From Siphonodentalium dalli (lineage: Eukaryota > Mollusca > Scaphopoda > Gadilida > Siphonodentaliidae): a stretch of 64,000 nucleotides of DNA. The number at the start of each line of letters is the position of its first letter. Position 1 is the stretch's first letter. Made by a program: the position numbers and the translations under genes. The stretch spans positions 79,262,705 to 79,326,704 of the forward strand of contig CP136067.1 in the NCBI GenBank assembly GCA_032622095.1, written 5' to 3'. This document shows, in pieces, positions 51,701 through 63,700 of this stretch. The notes under the pieces were generated by a model. The model was given only the letters and a program-made list of their open reading frames with translations, made no database searches and was not told the origin of the DNA.

Positions 51701-54700
51701 GTATTGAAGCTATAATTACCACATTGATACCCTATATTTGCCATGGGATTATTATGTATTGCTTATACATGTATCTGATTTAAATGTGCCAAAAAGACAA
51801 GAGATGACTGTTTTGACCGATGACGTGCCTGTTGACCGATATAATGGCATCCATCTTGCATTTAATTTATACTCTTTATATGACTAAATCCTTTGGCACA
51901 AACTCCATATGGATCTTTTGGGTCACCACTAGATGGGAGCGATTAAATTTATGACTAAATCCGGTGGCACACCCTACATGTGACATCTCTCATCCGATCG
52001 TTTCCAAACTTCATATGGATCTTCAGGGTGAGTTCTAGATGGGAGCCATTGATTTTATCTGAAATTTGTTAAAAAAAACATGGCAGCCATCTTAGATATC
52101 AAATTTGAATCCATCGGCTTACCCTGCAGCCCACATTTATTGGTGGAATGTTTTAAATGAAAATAATTTCATCTTCACAATACAATACCTTTAATGTAAG
52201 TTTTTGACTTTTCTTCTTCTTTATCATTCTATTCATTGCTCAGCAAACAAATAATTCTTCCCAAGTTGAGCTACCATGTCATTGACACTTTCATTTAACT
52301 TTATGGGGGATGTCAGATTGGCCACACATTTTGACTTTAATTAAAGGGGATGTCAGGTTGGAAATTTTCAAAAGTTGGAGAGTACCAGTTGGAAATTTCA
52401 ACCTAAGATCTGTGGTCTGGTTGTATTGTTTAAAAAGTGAGGGGGATTGCCGGGATTGGAGAATTATCAGTTGTGTGCAATTAGAAATTTCAAGGTGAAG
52501 ACCCCTTCTCAACGAGCACACAATACAGTTCAAGTTCCAATTTGGGTTCTGCCCGCCAATTTTCACCAGAGTTACTGCCCTTTTTGTTGGAATTTCTACT
52601 CAATTTCATTCCGAATGATAACTTTAGTTAGTTTGAATGGAATGAAATTTGGTGCGTGAGTTTACAAGCCTAAAAGACAGGTCATGTTCGAATTTGGTTC
52701 TGCCTGCCAACTTTTGCTTGAGTTATGGTCCTTGTCAAATTAGAATTTGCCAATTATTTTGGTTTCCAGGTGATAGCTTTAGATTTAATTATCTGATTTT
52801 GTTCAACTTTGGTATATGGATTACTCATATGAAAATACAGGTCAAGTTCAAATTTGGTTCTGTTTGTCTATTTCATATTTGGCATGGATTAGTCGTTATG
52901 TCCCTTTGTTGAAATTACCATGGGCGTGTTTGACAAACCCCAGAGATGTTCTTGTATCTAATGAATTACATATACTCATTCTTTTAATATGTTAACCTCT
53001 TCGCTGCTAAATGACGTTATGACGTCGTGTTGCTGGGCTGTTGACGTTACTGGGAAACTATAACGGGAATACCACAAGAACCATAAAACTGACTCAGTTG
53101 AAATGCTATTATCGTTCACAATCGTGGAACATCATACACTGTTTGAAACTGTGAGATACGGTTATTCCGATGCACCAATTCTGAGTTCCAGTTATGTATA
53201 ATGGCTTACTGCTATTGTGCTGAAGTAAGTCCGTAGTACCTACGGACCGTATAGCACACAGCGTGCACTTTTACGTCCGTAATAGTTACGGACGTCAGAG
53301 CAGCGAAGAGGTTAAATATAAAATACAATGTAGTAGACTCTGAAACTATGATATATGAATCGTGATATATAACATTTAAGCCTCACTAATATCTTAAATA
53401 TGATTTCCTGCCTTGTATGTACCAGGACCACAGTGGAAATACATGTAAGTGTATGTTAATGTGTCAACCTAGGTTTTATGTCATGTATATTTGAATGTAT
53501 AATTTAGACCACATAAATCCTATGTTATTAAAAATATTTGTCTTATTCGTTTTTTCAGCAAGTGAACCATGGCCTGATGATGTGAAACTGTATCAGCCAT
53601 TTCAAGGTTAGTCTTCTAGTGGTAGAGGCTGCAAACCAATGAAAAACTATACATGTTTAAGTGTAACATTGTGTGTGTATTTGCTGTATATATGTTGATC
53701 TATGGTGGGATTTGGGGATGTCAATCCTGTCAACATAAAATGTCAGTTAGTAATTGTTAATCATAACTGGATATTCAGGTTTTCAGACCTTCATTTTACA
53801 TAACATGAAAAATCTTATATAACATCATTATCGCCTTTGATCCCATTAAATCTTTTAAAATCTAGAATCTGATATAACTTATCAAATATTCCACCCATGT
53901 CATTTTGTTATCGAAAAATTCATGATTGCTTTCCCTCTCTTAATCATTGAATTATATTCAATAATTGAATAGAAAATTTCTTGTTAAAGTTTTTTAGTCA
54001 ATTTAAAAAAAACTTCACTTATGCTTTGGCGAGGTCAGTAGAGCGGCGGGCGTCAAGACGGGCGCGAGACCATTATCTCAGTAACTCTAACAAACGTCAA
54101 CTGATTTATTTGATATTTGGTATATGGCTCGGTCTGTTGCAATAGTATCTAGCTATCGAAAACCAGGTTTGTCTAATATTTTATACGAGAGTTATGGGTC
54201 TTAGTTTGTCTGTTTCTAGTGATTTGATCGCTCGTGACCGTTAGCATGATAGCTCAAACAAACCTTGTCTGATTTCAACGATATTCGGTATTTGAATCTA
54301 GGATCACCTCTCGATGTGAGCTGTAAAATTTGAACGATTGTTTGTGAAAAGCATGGCCGTCTGCAGCAGCCATCTTGGATTTTACTCTTTGGATCACTAA
54401 ATCCTTTAGCACACCCTTCAGAGGATTCTTGGGGTGATCTCCAGATGGGTGCTTACCATTTTTTCTGAATTTTACTCTTTGTATTACTAAATCCTTTAGC
54501 ACACCTTACAGGTCTTATCCAATCATCACCAAACTTATCGATCTTTGGGGTGACCTCCAGATGGGAGCTAACCATTATCATTACAAAACATGGTCGCCAA
54601 TAATTCTTTTGTGACAGATCCACTCTTTCGGGCAAAAAAACTTTACAAGCGTCATCTTCCGATGTGCACCCTTGTTTTATTTTATACACTAGAATCTAAC

Positions 54701-57700
54701 TAAGAAGCCAAACAAATGTCGTTAAAATTGGCTTCAAATCTTAAATACTTCTTTCAATGAAAGTGTTCACAATTATCATGGTGTTGAAGACTACAGCACC
54801 ATGAATGACAAGATATTGAAAGTATTTAGTTACCTAATTTTGTCTATTTTTAATTTGTGAATTAAAATTGCATGAATTGAAATACGGTACCTAGTAATTA
54901 TCAATATTTGCTGGTCTAAAAATAAATTGATAAATACCTTTATATAGACCTGTATACTAACATTTTAAGTCTCAAAAAGATGTATTGAAGTCATAAAAAA
55001 ATACCACTTCATACTAGTACACAAATAGAGGGACCCAAAATTCCAATTCATTAAAGTTTCAGAAGCGGAATCAAACAGAATGTTGGACTGTCGGGAACGT
55101 ATATTGTAAATTATTCCACTCCCATTGATGTGAGGCACATATGCATTAAACGGAATCCCAGCCATTGAATACATAATATTGTATACCTCTAGTGGAATAC
55201 AAGCCGGAACTATTTTTCTTGCCGTTTTCGCCAAGAAAGATGACGTACATTACGTCAATGATCCACTTTGGGTGATGCCCCAGTCATTACTGATTTTCCA
55301 TCAGACTTAAATCACAATAAAGGTAGCTATAATATGATCAATGAAGGTGACAGTCATGGATTGAACTTATCTGACTGAACGGTGAGGAATAAATACAGAA
55401 CACAACTTGCATCATAATCTTGAATCTTTTATCAAACTCATTTCGGACGGTGCATAGTTACATTTTGAATATTTTATTAAACTCATTGCAGACGGTGCAT
55501 AGTTACATATATCCTTGCGGCATCCGCAACTCTTCTGTTCATATCTTAAATGGAAACTATATGGACTTCATGTGCCGCTCTCTCTTCATTCTAATTATCA
55601 AAACTATGCTGCAGAGCTCACGGCTCGATTTAACTTGATTAGCATCACAATTAGAAATGCAATTTCCAATTTCTGCTAACCAAATTGTATGGAAAAAACA
55701 TGTATTGGTAGGGAATGATATACAAAATCTACCCAGTGCTGCAAAATGCTATACATATTTTTAAAATTATATCGACCCCTGGAGCAATGACAGCTCTTAG
55801 ATTTTTGTCACATGGTATACATGTACAATTTTCACAACACTTGGAAGGTTAATTGATTCGGAAATTTTAACCGGAAGTTCCAGCAGAACCAAATTTATGG
55901 AAAAAATAGAAACAAACCACATTTTCAGTGCTGTAATGGCTTATGGCTATATCGGTGTATTCGTTCAGAAATATTCTGCTTAGGTGTGTTTTTAGTTATC
56001 TCTGGGGCTATTTAATACTAAGCAGCACATAATAGCACATTGAAGGATTTTAGTTACTGTTTCTTTTTTTCAGTAACACAGATCGTGTTCCCAGACTATG
56101 CTGATTGTTTGAGCGTGAAGACTTTTTTGAAAATGTGTGGGCTCAACTTTGAGCTTGAACTGCGTACAAATGCTGAAGAAATGTCACCCTCAGGTAATAT
56201 TTATGCAGTTAATACCTCTCCAAACAACCTCATTACCATCCCATATTATTGAATTTGATTGAGGCATGTTGGATTGCACAAATAGTACTGCAACTGTATA
56301 AATCATACTGTGAAAAACTAAATTTGATGTTGCCATACCACAATATTTTATGGATTGATATTCACCAGATTTTTATTAATCTTTTGATGACTGAATACTC
56401 GCTGATAAGAAAATGTTCAAATAACAAGTTCAACAAACTGACTAAGGTTGTTGTTAAATCTCAAAATGCCTCAATACACAGTTTATGTCTTCTGTGCTTA
56501 TATTATCATAACAGCCCTCCAAATAAATAATAGACTTTTCCCATGTATATTTTTATACAGAGTGGGAGAATCCATTCAGTAATGAAAGAGTTAAACATGT
56601 ATATTTTTTTGGGGCTTTTATCCTTCAATTTTAAAGCCAAAAGTTTTGAAACTTGACGTAGTTTTTATAAACAGACATGTGTGTAGTTGCAGCGAAGCAT
56701 TGACTGATACAACAGATAAAGATTTTCAGTTTCTGATACATCCTGTTGTCATGTTTACAAAATATCATGTTCTGCTGTGGAGTGAAATGCTCTCTACATA
56801 AATATGCAACATGCAGGTAGTTACGGTACATGAATTTTGTATTAAAATATAGGTCACTCGCTCGCCTCTCACCAATCAAAAGTACGAATTCAATGACATT
56901 GAAAGTAGTTGTAATTATAAACCGGTGTTGTGATTCAATAGTAAAAGATCAGCTGAGTCTGTGAAATAATCGCACGTTAGGTGACATTAATTATCCTACT
57001 ATCTTTGTTCTTCAAATCAGTCATCAGCAAACTCACCTGGTCGTCTCCATTTCACACTGGACTGAATCCTAAGCGTATAACACCGGGTATGATATTACAG
57101 TGAAACCACTCCAAACCGGACCCTCTATAAACCGAATCCCTCGCCATACCGACCAAATTGTCTGGTCCCGAAGTCACCCAAGTGCATTCTCACTAAAATG
57201 ACCTCTGTAAACCGGAAACTCTCTATTCCGAACATCGGCCGGCTTTTCTAGTCTAAAAGTAAAAGAATACATTAATTCTTACCTCCAAAATCCAAACGCG
57301 GAAAGGGATACCAACCAAATGCACATGCGGTAGATTTGACATACTTGATGCTGAACTTGTGTTGGCTCTAGTGTAGACTAGGGATCTTTTATAAGTTTAA
57401 ATCTCAACTCTGAGTGGCCATTTTCCTGATGGCTCATTCGTTATGACAGGTTGATTAAAACTATATTGGTGACAATACACTAACATCGTGTATGTTTAGC
57501 TAATTAGTGTTTAGTATGGACTGTGGTCAAAGAATAAAAGTCCAAATCTCCGTGAAGTCACCATTGTTAATTCAATGTGTTAAATAAGCATTCAGTTATC
57601 TAATCAACACCTATTGTTATAATCCGATTCAAAGCGGTCGCCAAACAAAACACCGCTAATTAATCGGTACGATTATCAAGAGTACCAAATCTACTACATG

Positions 57701-60700
57701 TATACAAACGATGCAACAGTTTTAAGTGACATTTTCAATCACTTCAAAATTTATCATTTCCATGTTTCCTGTCTTATCTATACATGTATTATGTCTTAAT
57801 ACACCATGTTTTTAATTCTTTTTATAACATGATGTTTCATCTATTGTTATTTATATTTGATTTGGTACTTTATTCAATAAATATTAATTGATCAACAATG
57901 AGTCGGTTGTGTTTCGACAACGACGTCAATACATTCCATAGCGTTCCCTGAACCAAACAGAAGGGCTGGTCCGAAGGGTGTTCGGTTTGGAGAGGTTTTA
58001 CTCTAATCAATATTTTATTTTAATTCCTCTAACAATTACAGGGAGAGTTCCTTTCATAAAAGTTGGTCCTTTCCTGATATCGGAGCTGGAACCAATTATA
58101 GCCTTTGTAAACACGAAGGTAGGTAACACATGAACTTACTCACGAAGGTCGGTAACTCATAAACTTACACACGAAGGTAGGTAACTCATGAACTTACATT
58201 TTTTTTTACCTCTCTTGCTCGGCATTGCAATTCTCATCCCTAAATTCTGACACTTGTCAGTTTCAACAGTAAAATATGACAATATTTAGTTAGGTCTAGT
58301 TATTTATGCTTTATAGCCTCCCTTTTAAGAAGAAAAATTTGGGGGGGTGGCTGGGTATATGGATTGATCAAAGTGAAGTTATAAAACATCGAACACCTGT
58401 TCATGATGTTTAAAGGTAATCAATCTGATTCGATGGTCCCCATCTAATCAGATTCCAACAACAACAGCACTTTTAGAAATGCCGCTTCAGTTATCAGAAT
58501 TGATTAATTGCCCAAAAATAATGCTAACCAATGTCAACTATAGTATAAAATTTCCCGAAACATGTTACATTGTATTTAGCAACATGTTGTTCGACGAAAT
58601 TTAGCCTTGTTATCAACAGAAAGCCTCTTGATTTTAGGGTTATCCATCTTCATCCACAATTTGGTCCCAGACAGTGGGCTCGTCGACTGTTTACTGGGCC
58701 ACTAATAATTCTTGATGGTGAAAAATAATAGATTTCAGAAAATGATATCTAATAACTCTGAGCTTTGATAGGTGGGTTCCTCGACTCGAATCAAATATTT
58801 TTTTACTCCCAAATCCAAATAAATAGTAATTGAGGGACGCGTAATCGGATTATGCATCTTTAACAGCGAATGTTCACAGCTGTAAACTTTGTCTTGGTTA
58901 ATTTAAATAAAAACGCATATTTAGCAATATTTATCAGCAACATGTGAGTATCCTGTTTTCTGCTTAACAAAAATTAGAGCACAATAATTTTGGAATAAAC
59001 TTTGGCGGTGAAGTAATGTTAATATGCATTTACAGCACTGTTAGCAACATGGACACAATTGCGAATATATAAGATAGCTGGATGTAACTGCTTCATACGC
59101 AAGCGCACTGTTGAAATGACCGTGTGAGGCAGTGCTTATCGAAGAGTTCTGAAGTGAGCACGTGGTCACTTTGGAATCACCTAATCTTGTGACAATCACT
59201 GTGTCGTTAAAAACAATGAAGACATTTCAGTTGTCAAGTGTTGATCAAAGACAGCATGCTTTGGATGTGTGATCACGCTTACCTTTATGATATTTTACAT
59301 AGTTGAATAATCAGATTGCTCTAATCGCAACATCCATCACAGCATATACATAATGACGGCACTTTCTAACAACCTGCTAGTCGATGGGGGAATTTGGGGA
59401 TGGGGAAATATATTATCGTCAAAATTTGCATCGATGAATCATTTCAACATTACTGGAAATAATTAGAAAAGTTTAACAGGTGTATGAATTCACTGAATTC
59501 AAAAGCACCTGCTGTTTGCAGGTTTTGGATTGTCTTTGGTGCAATTTGAATAATTAATCTTTAATTGGATTTTATGTTATAGGGATTTCAGCTGAACAAG
59601 GACTTAGCAGTGGAACAACTGTCTGAAATGAAAGCTTACATGTCACTCGTGGAAAACATCCTTGGTAATGTCGAGGTTTGTATTATCATGTCACTTGTGG
59701 AAAATATCCTTGGTAATTTCGAGGTTTGTATTATCATGTCACTTGTGAAAACATCCTTGGTAATGTCGAGGTTTGTATTATCATGTCACTTGTGGTAGGG
59801 TTTCCCTTAGTACGGCTCAGCGTCCGTAGAACGGCCTCTTTCCCCTCGCAGATGATCTGTTTGATTCATACATGTACCAAAAGTCAATAGCAATATGCCG
59901 TAAAAAATCTGGCAGCAACTTGAGTTCGGGGGTTAAACAGAAAACTGGTGAAAAAGCGGGTCAATTGCGCACAGTGTGTTACCGGTACAGGTATAACCCT
60001 TTGAAATAAAAGTGCCAAAACTACAACGTAATAGTAGGTGTGCATTGAAATAGCGACGTTATACACAGCGTAATATATGTCGCGGTGACATCAAAGAATG
60101 TCGGAGTTCTGAGTATGGATATTTTTGTGCACAGGAATTCCGTGGACGAAACTACTCACGCTCGGAGATCCTTGCTATGGTACGATTACATAATTTGATA
60201 AAAGAATGTCGAACAGTTGAGTCGGGAGATTTTTGTGCACGGGATTTCCGTGGATGAAACTACTGATGCTCCGAGATCCCGTGCTATGGTATTATATAAT
60301 TAATGGGTCCCTCTGCGGAGTTCATATTCTGCAATTAATTTAGATTTTACAACCATGCACGTGTTCATATTTCCCGCCAAAACTCAATTATATTTTATAA
60401 CACGTTGGCTAAAACTCTGTTCTATAGCAGCAGTCGTCACTATTGTTATTGGACCAATGCAGACTATTGAACAAGCTACGCGTTCCGATTTCATTTGAAA
60501 GATTTTGCTACCATTTTCATTATGCTGCTATAAATATCCCTTGCAGCTATAGATAAACCCTGCAGTATGACGTCACAGGCTCACAGCGCACAAATAATTT
60601 TACGATTGACAGAATATGTCCTTTCAGTTTCATTTTCACGGAAGCTACTTGAAATTCTAGGAAATACTTAATTCAATTCTCCTTGCCAGGTATTATTGCA

Positions 60701-63700
60701 TAGACGCTTTTTTGTGTTTAGAACATTTATACCTGTCGGAATCTTATTGTAATTAAGTTATAAATTTGTAAACACTGTAACTAGTAGCTTGTTCATTTAT
60801 TTAGTCTTCACTCACGGCAGTCTTACGTGCGTAATTACATGATTAATGATCTGGATACCATCAACACAATTAATGCACCCACGGAAATGATCGACTTGCG
60901 TAACATACTTAGCTTTGGATTGCTTTGTGATTATCTCAGGTGCAAGGAAATGGCTACTTTTCAGTGACAAATAACAAAATTTTCGTCCGACAGGATGAAC
61001 CATGGTCTTCCCGTCGAGTTATATGTTTCCCCAATACGGACTCATTAAAATCCCCCCTGGCGGAAACCCTGCTTGTGGAAAATATCCTTGGTAATGTCTA
61101 GGTTTGTATATCATGTCACTTGTGGAAAATATCATTGGTAATGTGGCGGTTTGTATTATCATTCTCATATTTTCATGTTCTACTTGTTCTAGAATCTGGA
61201 TGAAGTTATCTGCAGTGAATATTGTGACTACCGGTAATTAAGAAATAAATTTTCTTTTGATGAAGTTTTAACCAAAATTTGGAAGAAATATCTTCTATAC
61301 TGTGCTTCGGGCCCACGCTGACCTAAATATCAACCTTAAACTAGTTCAATTAGAAATCTAGAACTGAGAATTTCATGCTAGAAATAGATATGAACTCTTA
61401 TGCATGTTTAGTGCTTGAAGCTTTGGAATAGCGCTCTATAAGTTTGCTATTATTATATCTTTGTTGCCACTAAATATTATAAATATTAATTCCCTTAGTC
61501 TTACCAACAGGCAACAGTAAGTCTATGAATTGACTGAAATCCCTGCTTTACTAATTTTATTATGTTCAGGTTCATTTTTTTGTCGATCGTTGATTTTTCT
61601 TGGACACATGCAATGTAATTACAATGCTAAAATTTATGTCAACCGGGTTAATGACATCATTGTGATTTGGAACGTCTCTCATTCCTAAATCACTGCAAAA
61701 ACAGAAACATGTTTTTGTTCAAAAAAATCTAAACCATTATATTCCTAATATAATAAATGTTGATAGTGCTGTCGCTTAAACTGTTTATGTCTGCTTTGGA
61801 GATTTGACAACTATTGGGCTCAGCTGCATAGATGTTTAAGGTTAGCAGTTAACCACAATCGTGCGGATCGCATAAGGCAGAATTCTGCTGGAGGTTGCAG
61901 GAATGGAGGAAAATCTCTGTCCATGAAAACAACTGCCAAAATATCTAGTGACCAGTAAAACATGGCCCTATTTTAAGCCAAATGATTTCTTTATACAGTA
62001 ATGCCCTTAATAATCAGCTCCTTAACCACAGCAGAATTATGGGTAACTTTTCAGGATTTAGTCGGAAATATGGCTTGTTGCCATTCATCGGAAAGCTCTC
62101 AGTGAGAGCATTCCGATGATTGGCAACAAGCCATATTTCCAATTAAATTCTGAAAAGTTAACCATAATTCTGCTGTGGTTAAGGAGTTGATTATTTAGGG
62201 CATTACTGTATGTACATTACTTGTGTATTATGGTTAACAACATAATCACAACGTAACAGATAAAATTCTTGCAACAATATGTTGCAGAATAAGATTGTTT
62301 TGTTAATTGTTGATGTGTGTTTCTTGAAGAGGATTACTTTTAAGGGAATCAGGTGAAATGAATGTCTAGTGGTCAGCATTAAGCAGAAAATTAAAATTGA
62401 TCTTCGTTTATCACCCCCGTTGGTTTTATTTATTGGATGCACAGGTGGATAGTCTGAGGGGAAATAAGGGATAAGAGAAAGGCGACCCAATGCCCTTCTA
62501 GCGGAAACCCTGCACAAGGATACCACTTGAGCCGAATCTCTATTAGCTCTCATGTGATAATCAATAACCAAACCAACATGAGTGCGGCTCTATATATATG
62601 GATCATGCCACAACCATTCTAACAATTTCAATGTTTTGTCAAGCTTCAAATGGCACTTTGGAAACATATTGGGTTTCTTGTGCTGTCTTAACTCATTTCA
62701 AAACCATATTCAGTCCTTCAAATTTAAGGCGCACCCTTGTGCATTATACAGGAAAAATAGGATCCAAAAGCAGGCCCACGATTAACATAAACAAAAGCAT
62801 TACCATAAACATAAAACTCTTAATGGATTAGGGCACAAATTTTAGATAATTTTTTTTATAAATAGGTTTATTGCAAATAAAAATAAGCAATGAGCCAGAC
62901 AACAGGTACGAAGACCTATATAAGTCTGACTCAACAAAACATAAATTACAAAGAAAATTCACATGATTAACAAAACAAAAAGAAAAAACAAAAATATTAA
63001 AGTGTATATGCTGATAATGTACAGTTGATTCAGGAGTCCTTGGGATGTTAAGAAGCTAGATATTCAGTAACTTTCTGAATTTTAATCAATTTGAGGCTGT
63101 GTGCATCAGTTTTGGTAATTGGCCAAATAGATCTTCATGACACCAGAAAATGTATATAGGATTTTGCTTTATATAACATTATCTAATTGCGTCCCTTACC
63201 AAAAAGATAATGAAAGATTAATAGTTCAATTCGTATCTATATCAATTTCTGTGTATAAAGCGCAATAGTTATGCATTTGTGAATCTGGATGTTGCTTCAA
63301 CATAAATATGAACTGCTTTTACAATTTCTGAATTTATAGTGACACTCAAGCGATTATCTCCATAGAGATCAACTTAGCAAAGCCCTCTCACACAACAAGT
63401 TATACAAAATTTACATAGTATGGATTTATGATTTGTGCCTTAAAATAAGCATATTTTTAATAGCAGGAGTGAATATCACAGTTGATTGTTGTGGGCTGTT
63501 ATGGATAAAGAAGTTTCTGGGATGCATTAAGTGTGGTTGAATTTAAATACATACAGATGGTGGTTTATATCACCTACATTTTTTTCAAAATTGAAGAAAA
63601 GCATATTCTCCAAAGTGTTGTTCCTGGTTTAAAGTGTCTACTTGAGTGTATCTGTTCCACCATGCTTTTCAATCAATTGTTCATATTTATTGTCATGTAT

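Noticed and set aside
59610-59798. 62-codon frame as a separate gene
   Set aside because: It is MTX2 exon 5 read on through the 48-bp repeat array.
61193-61233. Possible extra MTX2 exon (NLDEVICSEYCDYR) with acceptor TTCTAG and donor CCG|GTAATT
   Set aside because: It is 41 bp, so it would break the frame. Exons 5 and 6 join directly in phase 0 and reproduce the continuous metaxin-2 pattern (..SLVENIL.. then LYLSWVD).
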